Shown here piece after piece: positions 8,244 through 13,237 of a DNA stretch of 13,237 nucleotides. The stretch covers positions 1 to 13,237 of the forward strand of contig JAFGFV010000362.1 of assembly GCA_016930895.1 (NCBI GenBank), written 5' to 3'. The stretch comes from Spirochaetales bacterium (GTDB taxonomy: Bacteria > Spirochaetota > Spirochaetia > SZUA-6 > DRHE01). The notes under the pieces are model-generated. The model did not search any database. It saw only the letters and a list, made by a program, of their open reading frames with translations, and was not told the origin of the DNA. Numbering within the stretch: the stretch's first letter is position 1; every line of letters starts with the position of its first letter. A program made the position numbers and the translations under genes.

Positions 8244-9359
8244 TCACGAATCCCCGCGGGCGTCGTACCGGGCAGCATCCCTGGCGACCTGGACCGCGAA
8301 GGCATAGTGCTCGAGACTGACGGTGTCGGGTACCGAGTGATCCGAATGGAAGAGGTATCGCCGCGTGTCCTTGGCCGCCAGTACCTTGCTCGCCACCTCT
8401 TGCTCGATCGCCTCCTTCGTCGTGGTCAGGATGTCCATGTTGATGTTCCCCATGTACGACAGGTCCGTGGAGTACTCTGCGATGTACCGTCGGATGTCGT
8501 TGCCCGCCCGCACCTCGAGGGGCTGGATGCAGTCGATGCCGGCCTGCATCAACAGCGGAAGCAGCTGGCCGACGTATCCGTCGCAGTGAAAGATGACCTT
8601 CATTCCGTTGTCCCTGGCGAGGTCGAAGAGTCGCCGCTGATGCGGCAGAACCTTGTCCACGAAGAAGGCAGGAGAAAACAGCATTCCATTCTTGAAGCAC
8701 AGATCGCTGAACACCCAAAGTGCGTCGAAGCGATAGCCGGCGGCCAGGATGAGCTCGACCATTTCGACGGTGAAGTCGTTGTACTCCGCAATCACGGTGC
8801 CGGCGAAATCAGGGTCGAGGGCGATGTTGGCCAGCGCCTCCTCCTCCCCCAGCAGGCGCAGATAGTACCAGCAAGGCTCCACGGGAACCAGGGCGGTGAA
8901 CAGGTCTCGATGCCTGCTTCGCCCGTACCGGTCTGGCTGGCTCTCCCGCAGCGTCTGGCCGAAGACGATCTCCTTGCGGAAGGACTCGAAGCGCCCCAGC
9001 TCGGGCCGCAGGCTCTTCTTGGCGGCGTGCCAGTCGTCGACGCTGAGGATGCTCGCGCCGAGGAATTGAGGAGCTCCCGGCCTGTCCACGAACATCTTGT
9101 ACGTGCAGCCATCGGCGTCGGTGTATACCCTGAAGTCGCCGCACTCACGGAGCACCGTCTCAGGCAGACCGAGACTTGCATCGAAGGAGAAGAACTCGAT
9201 CGGGTCCAGGCCGAGATACTTGTGGGGTGTCATCCCCTCGGGCAGACCCTCCTGCCTCCATCGCAGGATCGTCTCCGGCCAGATCCCGATCTCCGTGAGG
9301 GGCACCCTGTCGAGGTCATTGCCACTGAGCGCCGCAAGGATCCTCTGCCTGCTGTCCAC
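8244..9359 (-). CDS. UroD-like protein (URO-D/MtaA superfamily), first of the tandem pair
   Basis: A 371-residue cytoplasmic protein starting MDSRQRILAALSGNDLDRVP, the standard opening of the URO-D/MtaA superfamily. I chose GTG at 9359: AGGAG lies 5 bases upstream and family similarity begins there. An ATG at 9389 is in frame but has no ribosome site and adds ten unrelated residues. Key C-terminal motifs are VIFHCDGYVGQLLPLLMQAG (255-274), IDCIQPLEVRAGND (275-288), YMGNINMDIL (302-311) and RRYLFHSDHSVPDTV (333-347). The zinc-site positions of MtaA-type methyltransferases (HxC...C) correspond here to H258, D260 and D340. Many uncharacterised environmental members share an HxDG...D pattern, so this is probably a separate subfamily. 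Methyl transfer, demethylation or decarboxylation are possible. No corrinoid protein is visible, so a cobalamin role is unproven. Confidence 0.85.
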   Translation of the reverse strand: MDSRQRILAALSGNDLDRVPLTEIGIWPETILRWRQEGLPEGMTPHKYLGLDPIEFFSFDASLGLPETVLRECGDFRVYTDADGCTYKMFVDRPGAPQFLGASILSVDDWHAAKKSLRPELGRFESFRKEIVFGQTLRESQPDRYGRSRHRDLFTALVPVEPCWYYLRLLGEEEALANIALDPDFAGTVIAEYNDFTVEMVELILAAGYRFDALWVFSDLCFKNGMLFSPAFFVDKVLPHQRRLFDLARDNGMKVIFHCDGYVGQLLPLLMQAGIDCIQPLEVRAGNDIRRYIAEYSTDLSYMGNINMDILTTTKEAIEQEVASKVLAAKDTRRYLFHSDHSVPDTVSLEHYAFAVQVARDAARYDARGDS

Positions 9360-9364
9360 AAAGA

Positions 9365-9369
9365 CTCCT
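9365..9369 (-). promoter_or_regulatory. Ribosome binding site that decides the GTG start of the first UroD-like gene
   Basis: The minus strand reads AGGAG followed by TCTTT and then GTG at 9359, an ideal five-base spacing. The in-frame ATG 30 bases upstream (9389) has only pyrimidine- and A-rich sequence without any purine-rich ribosome site. The GTG is therefore the better start. Confidence 0.7.
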
Positions 9370-9408
9370 GCAACTCCCTTTCCGAACATGGATTTGCGGT
9401 TGGATAGA

Positions 9409-9438
9409 CGGCAAGGCCGCCGTTGGGCGGCCTTGCCG
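9409..9438 (-). terminator. Perfect 13-bp hairpin after the binding-protein gene (attenuator or mRNA stabiliser)
   Basis: Left arm CGGCAAGGCCGCC (9409-9421) and right arm GGCGGCCTTGCCG (9426-9438) are exact reverse complements around a four-base loop. The hairpin lies 32 bases downstream of the binding-protein stop and 49 bases before the GTG of the next gene. On the transcribed strand it is followed by GTCTATCC, not a T-run, so full rho-independent termination is unlikely. The position fits a partial terminator or a 3' stabilising stem that keeps binding-protein mRNA more abundant than the downstream genes, as is known for REP elements in malE-malF. Confidence 0.75.
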
Positions 9439-9470
9439 AACTTCGATCCGAACGTCGACCGTCTTGTTGC

Positions 9471-10664
9471 CTACCACTGGGGAGGATAGAAATCCTCGAC
9501 GTTCTCCTTGGTGATGATCACCGGCGGCAGATACACCGCGCGTGGTACGTCTTTGCCGTTGAACCAGTCGGCAGCGACTTTGACGGCAGTCGCGGCGCAC
9601 GCTGCCGGGGACTCGTAGTTGATCGCCAGGATCTTGCCGGCCTTCACGCCGTCCATCCCGACCTTGCTGTTGCCCGCGGCGATCAGGACGATGTCCTCCC
9701 TGCCCGCCTGTGCGCAGGCCTCGATGATTCCGACCATCTGCGGGCCGTCGTCGGCGGCGATGATCGCATTCAAGTCTCCGCGGAACCTCTTGATCCAGTC
9801 CAGAGCCAGCTGCTTGGATTTCTCTGCGTCGAATCCCGGGGACTGGAGGTCGAGCAGCTTCATGTTGGGGGCGATCTGGGACAGGGTGCTCACGTAGCCG
9901 TAGCCCCGCGAAAAGTAGGTCGACCCACCGGGGTTGTGGGACATGATCGCGTATCCGCCCTTGTAGTTGAGCTTCTCCGCCAGCAGCTTGGACAGCTCTC
10001 TGCGTGGCGCCCACTCGTCCGGGCCAGTCCACAGCAGGCAGTAGCGCAGTGCTTCCTCCGAAGCCAGCATGTGGGCGGCGATGACCGGGATGCCAGCCTC
10101 GTTTATCTTCTTGTACTGCCCCAGCGAGGCGTTGGCATCCAGCGGCAGCAGAATGATCAGGTTCGGTCTCTCGTTGATGGCCTGATCGATGTACTGGTTC
10201 TGGGTATTCAGATCCCAGTTGGGGACGGTGATCTTGAGGTTGATGCCGTACACCTTGGCCATCTCTTTGGCCGCGTTGGTGTACGCGGTGTAGTAGGGAT
10301 GCTCTCCCTGCGCCACCATGATGATCTTTTTTCCGATCGACCCGTCGGCGGGGGACTTGGGGATGTTGATCTTGTCGGTGCTCCAGCCGGCGTACTCGAA
10401 GTCATACCAGCGGCCAGGGTCCTCATTCGGCAGCGCCTCCGGATTTGCGGGACGTTTCGGGAACTGCTTGATGAATCCCTCGAAGACGAGCGGCTGCCCA
10501 TCCGGGGCCTTCAGCGTCACGGCGACCGCGTCCGCCTTCAGGGACTCTTCCAGATTGGACGCACCGGCAGGAGCCGCTTCGGGCTTCTTCTCTCCCTGCC
10601 CTCCGGCGAACACGAGGCCTGCAGCCAGCAGGCACAGACCCACTACCAACAGTGCTCTTCTCAT
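9471..10664 (-). CDS. Sugar-type ABC transporter substrate-binding protein (periplasmic binding protein type 1)
   Basis: A 397-residue exported protein. The signal peptide is MRRALLVVGLCLLAAGLVFA, with likely cleavage before GGQGEKKPEA. There is no Cys at the cleavage site, so lipidation is not supported. Residues 21-110 form a linker and a segment that is not part of the core fold. The type 1 binding-protein fold starts near 112 with KKIIMVAQGEHPYYTAYTNA. It continues through INERPNLIILLPLDA, GIPVIAAHM and LNAIIAADDGPQMVGIIEA, and ends with YPPQW. This is the RbsB/XylF-like class that serves CUT2 importers. The start at 10664 is set by AGGAGG six bases upstream; earlier in-frame Met codons have no such site and would run into the M24 gene. 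It captures the substrate and delivers it to the two permeases encoded further down the operon. Confidence 0.92.
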   Translation of the reverse strand: MRRALLVVGLCLLAAGLVFAGGQGEKKPEAAPAGASNLEESLKADAVAVTLKAPDGQPLVFEGFIKQFPKRPANPEALPNEDPGRWYDFEYAGWSTDKINIPKSPADGSIGKKIIMVAQGEHPYYTAYTNAAKEMAKVYGINLKITVPNWDLNTQNQYIDQAINERPNLIILLPLDANASLGQYKKINEAGIPVIAAHMLASEEALRYCLLWTGPDEWAPRRELSKLLAEKLNYKGGYAIMSHNPGGSTYFSRGYGYVSTLSQIAPNMKLLDLQSPGFDAEKSKQLALDWIKRFRGDLNAIIAADDGPQMVGIIEACAQAGREDIVLIAAGNSKVGMDGVKAGKILAINYESPAACAATAVKVAADWFNGKDVPRAVYLPPVIITKENVEDFYPPQW

Positions 10665-10670
10665 TACGAA

Positions 10671-10676
10671 CCTCCT
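10671..10676 (-). promoter_or_regulatory. Strong ribosome binding site of the substrate-binding protein gene
   Basis: The minus strand reads AGGAGG, then TTCGTA, then ATG. This is a full-length match to the anti-Shine-Dalgarno sequence at optimal spacing and the strongest site in the window. It fits the need for a large excess of binding protein over membrane components. It also fixes the start, because longer in-frame extensions overlap the M24 gene. Confidence 0.85.
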
Positions 10677-10697
10677 CTTCCCCGTTTCCTGTTTGAA

Positions 10698-10714
10698 CCC
10701 CATGCGGCGTGGGG
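10698..10714 (-). other. Weak stem-loop between the M24 and binding-protein genes
   Basis: In the 67-base gap between the M24 stop and the binding-protein start, CCCCA (10698-10702) and TGGGG (10710-10714) can pair around a seven-base loop. An alternative five-base pairing of GCGGC (10704-10708) with GCCGC (10717-10721) overlaps it. No T-run follows. It may be a small 3' processing structure or chance in GC-rich DNA. Confidence 0.3.
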
Positions 10715-10731
10715 GAGCCGCCTGCGGTTTT

Positions 10732-11898
10732 CTACTCGACTTCGTGAATCGTCCCGATCGGTTCCGACAACACCTCGACGCCCGCCTGTCTGACCACGAC
10801 ACCGGTCTCCCAGCGTATCCCGAAGCTCTTGGTGGTCACGAAGGTGTCTACCTGGAAGGTCATGTTCTCCTTGAGGCGATAGTTCGAACTGGTTTCCATC
10901 CACGGCGGCTCCACCTCGATGAGGCCGGTGCCGTGACACGGACCGTAGAGGTAGCAGTCGCCGAATCCGTGACTCTTGAAGTACTCGACGTAGCGCCTAG
11001 CCACGTCGCCGGCGGGGACTTCGGCTCTGAGCTGCTCGTAGGTCCAGCGATGAGCATCGAGCCCGAACTCCACGACCTCCCGCTTCCTGCCTGCCAGCTT
11101 GCCCATGCTTATGGGAATGCCGATGCTGGGAGAGTAGCCTTCAATTTTCGCGGAGAGGTTGAGCTGGACGATGTCTCCCTTCTGGATTTCTCGATAGGTC
11201 GAGCGGGAAATCGCATGACGCGTGGACTTCTCGCTGAAGACGTACATCGGAAGGCCTTCGTACTCCGCCCCGTGCTCGTAGATCGTCTTCTGGGCAATTC
11301 CGACGAGCTGCAGCTCCGTCATCCCAGGCCTGATGTGATCGATCACCTCCTGGGTCGCGATCTTGGTGACTCGGAGCCCCTCGCGGATGCACGCCAGCTC
11401 GTTCTCGGACTTGACGGACCGCAGCTCGACCATGATCTCGTCCGCCCGGACGATCTCGGCATCCGGGAAGCACTCCCGAAGCCCGGCCAGCTGGATCGGA
11501 TTGGTTACCAAGTAGCCCCCAACGCCGATTCTCAGCTTCTTGCCGCCCACTCCCAGGAACTTGAACACGTCGGTGTATCTCGAGGCCTTGAACTCCGGGT
11601 AGGCGGGATCGGCCGACTCCCGGTATTCCATCATGCAGAAGATGTCCGGCACCTTGCTTCTGTCGGCAGCGTACTCGGAGCTTTCGGGACCCACCATCAG
11701 GGCGACCCTGTTGGCCGGGCTGATTGCGACCCCCGCGGTTTCGAACAGAGGCCAGAAATTGCTGAAGTATCGTACGTTGGCATAGTCGGCCTCGGTAGAA
11801 TTGACAATGAGTACGTCGAGTCCCCTGGCGCCGGTCAGTTCAGCCGCCCGCTTGGCCCGTGCCTTGAATTCGGAATCAGGTATCGTCACGCGTCGCAT
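10732..11898 (-). CDS. M24 family protein (creatinase/Xaa-Pro aminopeptidase fold) with lost metal ligands
   Basis: A 388-residue protein with the two-domain layout of creatinase and aminopeptidase P. An N-terminal domain (about 1-160) contains LDVLIVNSTEADYANVRYFS (27-46). The pita-bread domain has IRPGMTELQL (189-198), EIQKGDIVQLNL (237-248), CHGTGLIEVEPP (321-332) and GIRWETGVVV (360-369). Aligned to methionine aminopeptidase, the five metal ligands Asp-Asp-His-Glu-Glu read N247, S258, H322, D351 and E364. H228 sits at the conserved substrate-site His. With both Asp ligands gone, normal dimetal peptidase activity is doubtful. Creatinase is a metal-free relative that hydrolyses an amidino group, so a metal-independent hydrolase or a non-catalytic role is possible. 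It is the first gene of the operon, about 43 bases after the predicted transcript start, with AGGAG eight bases upstream. Confidence 0.88.
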   Translation of the reverse strand: MRRVTIPDSEFKARAKRAAELTGARGLDVLIVNSTEADYANVRYFSNFWPLFETAGVAISPANRVALMVGPESSEYAADRSKVPDIFCMMEYRESADPAYPEFKASRYTDVFKFLGVGGKKLRIGVGGYLVTNPIQLAGLRECFPDAEIVRADEIMVELRSVKSENELACIREGLRVTKIATQEVIDHIRPGMTELQLVGIAQKTIYEHGAEYEGLPMYVFSEKSTRHAISRSTYREIQKGDIVQLNLSAKIEGYSPSIGIPISMGKLAGRKREVVEFGLDAHRWTYEQLRAEVPAGDVARRYVEYFKSHGFGDCYLYGPCHGTGLIEVEPPWMETSSNYRLKENMTFQVDTFVTTKSFGIRWETGVVVRQAGVEVLSEPIGTIHEVE

Positions 11899-11906
11899 TG
11901 GATTCT

Positions 11907-11911
11907 CTCCT
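11907..11911 (-). promoter_or_regulatory. Ribosome binding site of the M24 gene
   Basis: The minus strand carries AGGAG with an eight-base spacer to the ATG at 11898, within GAGGAGAG. This supports the annotated start of the first operon gene. Confidence 0.7.
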
Positions 11912-11920
11912 CAAGAGCTA

Positions 11921-11949
11921 TTGTCAACGTTGTCGGCATCGATTATCAT
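11921..11949 (+). promoter_or_regulatory. Predicted sigma-70-type promoter for the LacI-type regulator gene
   Basis: TTGTCA (11921-11926) and TATCAT (11944-11949) are separated by exactly 17 bases; each differs from consensus at one position. A transcript starting near 11956 would have a leader of about 100 bases before the TTG start codon. The palindrome CAACGTTG overlaps the -35 edge and spacer, so a repressor bound there would block this promoter. Confidence 0.6.
11925..11932. promoter_or_regulatory. Candidate LacI-family operator, CAACGTTG
   Basis: This perfect 8-bp palindrome has a central CG, the core favoured by LacI/PurR-type proteins whose hinge helix inserts a Leu at the CpG step. 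The adjacent regulator has the matching hinge sequence AAQSLRS. The site lies in the spacer of the regulator's promoter and at about +9 to +16 of the predicted operon transcript, so one bound repressor could shut both. The flanks are only partly symmetric, and an ATCGAT palindrome at 11939-11944 is a weaker alternative. Confidence 0.5.
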
Positions 11950-11975
11950 CCTAACATAGATTTCCGGCTTGTCAA
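11948..11975 (-). promoter_or_regulatory. Predicted sigma-70-type promoter for the M24-transporter-UroD operon
   Basis: On the minus strand a consensus TTGACA (11975-11970) is followed after 16 bases by TAGGAT (11953-11948, four of six consensus positions). Transcription would begin near 11941, giving a leader of about 43 bases to the M24 ATG. The -10 box shares two bases with the -10 box of the opposing regulator promoter, so the two promoters should compete. Confidence 0.6.
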
Positions 11976-12007
11976 TCTTTTTCTGGCTGATTCGGCCATC
12001 ACCGTCA

Positions 12008-12017
12008 CTCCGCGGAG
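12008..12017. repeat. Perfect 10-bp palindrome in the regulator leader
   Basis: CTCCGCGGAG is an exact palindrome with a central CG, about 40 bases before the regulator start codon. Its centre is 84 bases from the centre of CAACGTTG. It could be an auxiliary site or a chance palindrome in GC-rich DNA; its sequence differs from the main candidate operator. Confidence 0.3.
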
Positions 12018-12056
12018 GACGGGTGCGGGCTCCGGCCGAAGCGCGGGAGAGGACAG

Positions 12057-13073
12057 TTGATTACACTGAAGAGCATCGCAGAAGAGAGTGGCTTTTCGAT
12101 CAAGACCGTCTCGCGGGCCATCCACGATCACCCGGACATCAATCCCAGGACCCGGGCGCGGATCATGCACATCGTGGACCGCTACGGCTACTCGCCGAAC
12201 TGGGCGGCGCAGAGCCTGAGGAGCCAGAAGACTCACACGATTGGATTCGTGGTCCCCAATCTCACAAACGGCTTCTTCGGCGAAGTCGGCATCACGGTCG
12301 ATACGTTCTTCCGGAGGAATCACTACAGCACCCTTATCTGCTTCACCTCAAACAACCATCAAAACGAGATCGAATCTTTAAAGTCCCTCATAAGCAAGAA
12401 CATCGATGGGATCATCTTTGCCCCCATCGGTCACGCCGGGGACTACTTCGCCAAGGTGCCTAGGTTGGCCAAGAAGCCCCTGGTGATCATCGACAATACG
12501 TGCGAGGGCATCGACGCCAACTACGTCCTGCACGACAACGTCCACGGGGCAGGCTTGCTGGTGGAACACCTGATCGAACACGGGCACAAGCGGATCGCAT
12601 GCGTGACGGGACCGATCGACGAAACCTCCGGCGGCGAGCGAATGGAAGGGTACAGAAGAGCCCTCGAGCGTCGAGGGCTGGCGTTCGATGACTCGCTCGT
12701 CCGCGTCACCAACTGGGAGATCTCCGGAGGAGACGAGGCCGTGAGAGGCTTGTTCGAGAGCTCCTCGCGGCGACCCACGGCGATCTTCTTCGCGAACTCT
12801 CAGCTGCTCCTTGGCGGCTACAAGGCTTCGAATCAGCTCAATCTTCGCATCCCCGAGGACGTGGCTGTGGTCTCGTTCGACCCGCCTCACGTGATTGATT
12901 CGCTGGTGCCGAGGCCCACGACACTCGATCGTTTCGAGGAAAGGATCGGTTCGACGGCGGCCAAGCGCTTGCTCGACTTGATCACAGGCCAAACAGCGGC
13001 TCAGCGAAGGACAGTGCGCATCCGCCAGAAGCTCAATCTGGGGACGTCCTGCGGCTGCCCCGCCTCCCGTTGA
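12057..13073 (+). CDS. LacI family transcriptional regulator
   Basis: A 338-residue DNA-binding repressor or activator. Residues 2-22 (ITLKSIAEESGFSIKTVSRAI) are the typical helix-turn-helix, followed by DHPDINPRTRARI and the hinge GYSPNWAAQSLRS (44-56). From about 60 a type 1 binding-protein effector domain follows: TIGFVVPNLTNGFFGE, IDGIIFAPIG, and HLIEHGHKRIACVTGP in the usual order. The tail LGTSCGCPAS resembles the common RxSCG end. The start is TTG at 12057, chosen because GGGAG lies seven bases upstream and the helix-turn-helix begins right there; no upstream in-frame start fits. It is divergent from the transport operon and most likely controls it and itself in response to a sugar-like inducer. 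The final effector is unknown. Confidence 0.94.
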   Translation: MITLKSIAEESGFSIKTVSRAIHDHPDINPRTRARIMHIVDRYGYSPNWAAQSLRSQKTHTIGFVVPNLTNGFFGEVGITVDTFFRRNHYSTLICFTSNNHQNEIESLKSLISKNIDGIIFAPIGHAGDYFAKVPRLAKKPLVIIDNTCEGIDANYVLHDNVHGAGLLVEHLIEHGHKRIACVTGPIDETSGGERMEGYRRALERRGLAFDDSLVRVTNWEISGGDEAVRGLFESSSRRPTAIFFANSQLLLGGYKASNQLNLRIPEDVAVVSFDPPHVIDSLVPRPTTLDRFEERIGSTAAKRLLDLITGQTAAQRRTVRIRQKLNLGTSCGCPASR

Positions 13074-13074
13074 C

Positions 13075-13092
13075 TCCACTTCCGCGAGTGGA
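13075..13092 (+). terminator. Short stem-loop after the regulator gene, weak terminator candidate
   Basis: TCCACT (13075-13080) and AGTGGA (13087-13092) pair around a six-base loop, one base after the stop codon. No T-run follows, so it would be a poor intrinsic terminator and may act only as a 3' stabiliser. The remaining sequence to the window end (13093-13237) shows no convincing gene or RNA. Confidence 0.3.
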
Positions 13093-13237
13093 CCCGGCTG
13101 CTGCCTTCTTCGTGTCCCGCCAATTCTCGCTGCATCATACCGCTCCCGCCCCCCGCCGCAACAATCCGGTTGCCGCCGCCCCTGCCCTGTGAGTAAGTTT
13201 CTGTCAGTCCGCAGCCCGTCCGGGCGTAAGTCGGGAG

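Noticed and set aside
7125..9359. Naming the UroD-like genes hemE
   Set aside because: There is no haem biosynthesis context, the N-terminal porphyrin-binding motifs are absent, and two diverged copies sit in a transport operon.
7461..9407. Long plus-strand open frame opposite the two UroD-like genes
   Set aside because: It spans two clear minus-strand genes and their gap, and its translation has no family motif. It is an antisense shadow.
9471..10802. Longer binding-protein start at 10802
   Set aside because: It would add 46 basic residues before the signal peptide and overlap the M24 gene by 71 bases, while the ATG at 10664 has AGGAGG at ideal spacing.
11922..11927. Second TTGACA on the minus strand as an extra -35 box
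   Set aside because: No acceptable -10 box lies 15 to 19 bases downstream, and the ribosome site of the M24 gene falls there. It is partly the palindrome flank.
10318..12060. Long plus-strand open frame across the binding-protein start, the M24 gene and the promoter region
   Set aside because: It crosses a strong ribosome site and start on the other strand and the divergent promoters, without any domain signal.
13093..13237. Possible gene or RNA in the right-hand end
   Set aside because: No start with a ribosome site, no sustained codon pattern and no convincing stem structure was seen in these 145 bases.

Overview
The window holds one long leftward (minus-strand) operon of at least ten genes and, divergently on the plus strand, a LacI-type regulator. 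In transcription order from 11898 the operon reads: an M24 (creatinase/aminopeptidase-fold) protein, a sugar-type periplasmic binding protein, two uroporphyrinogen-decarboxylase-like (UroD-like) proteins, a double-domain sugar ABC ATPase, two RbsC-type permeases, an M20 metal-dependent amidohydrolase/peptidase, a GH20-like glycoside hydrolase, and the first 16 codons of a third UroD-like protein that runs off the left edge. Gaps are short (3 to 112 bases) and two junctions overlap, so co-transcription is likely. No RNA gene, mobile element or CRISPR array is visible.

The DNA is GC-rich with strong GC bias at third codon positions, which produces very long empty frames opposite the real genes. 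The binding protein's signal peptide ends in VFAGGQGE, a form I associate with ABC binding proteins of Spirochaetota. A GC-rich, free-living or host-associated spirochaete is therefore my best guess, with moderate to low confidence.

Control appears to sit in the 158-base gap at 11899-12056. A good minus-strand promoter (TTGACA, 16 bases, TAGGAT) and a good plus-strand promoter (TTGTCA, 17 bases, TATCAT) overlap at their -10 boxes. A palindrome with a central CG (CAACGTTG), the form LacI-family proteins usually bind, lies inside the plus-strand promoter and just downstream of the predicted minus-strand start. This fits a regulator that represses both the operon and itself. A perfect 13-bp hairpin directly after the binding-protein gene probably sets the ratio of binding protein to the rest of the operon.

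Together the genes describe import of a carbohydrate-like compound by a CUT2-type ABC transporter, then intracellular processing by a glycosidase, two amide- or peptide-type hydrolases and two or three UroD-like enzymes. The combination does not match a textbook sugar pathway. The UroD-like proteins carry an HxD...D pattern where corrinoid methyltransferases of this fold carry His-Cys-Cys, and the M24 protein has lost two of its five metal ligands. The substrate cannot be read from sequence; a modified amino sugar, a glycoconjugate or a methylated compound would fit.
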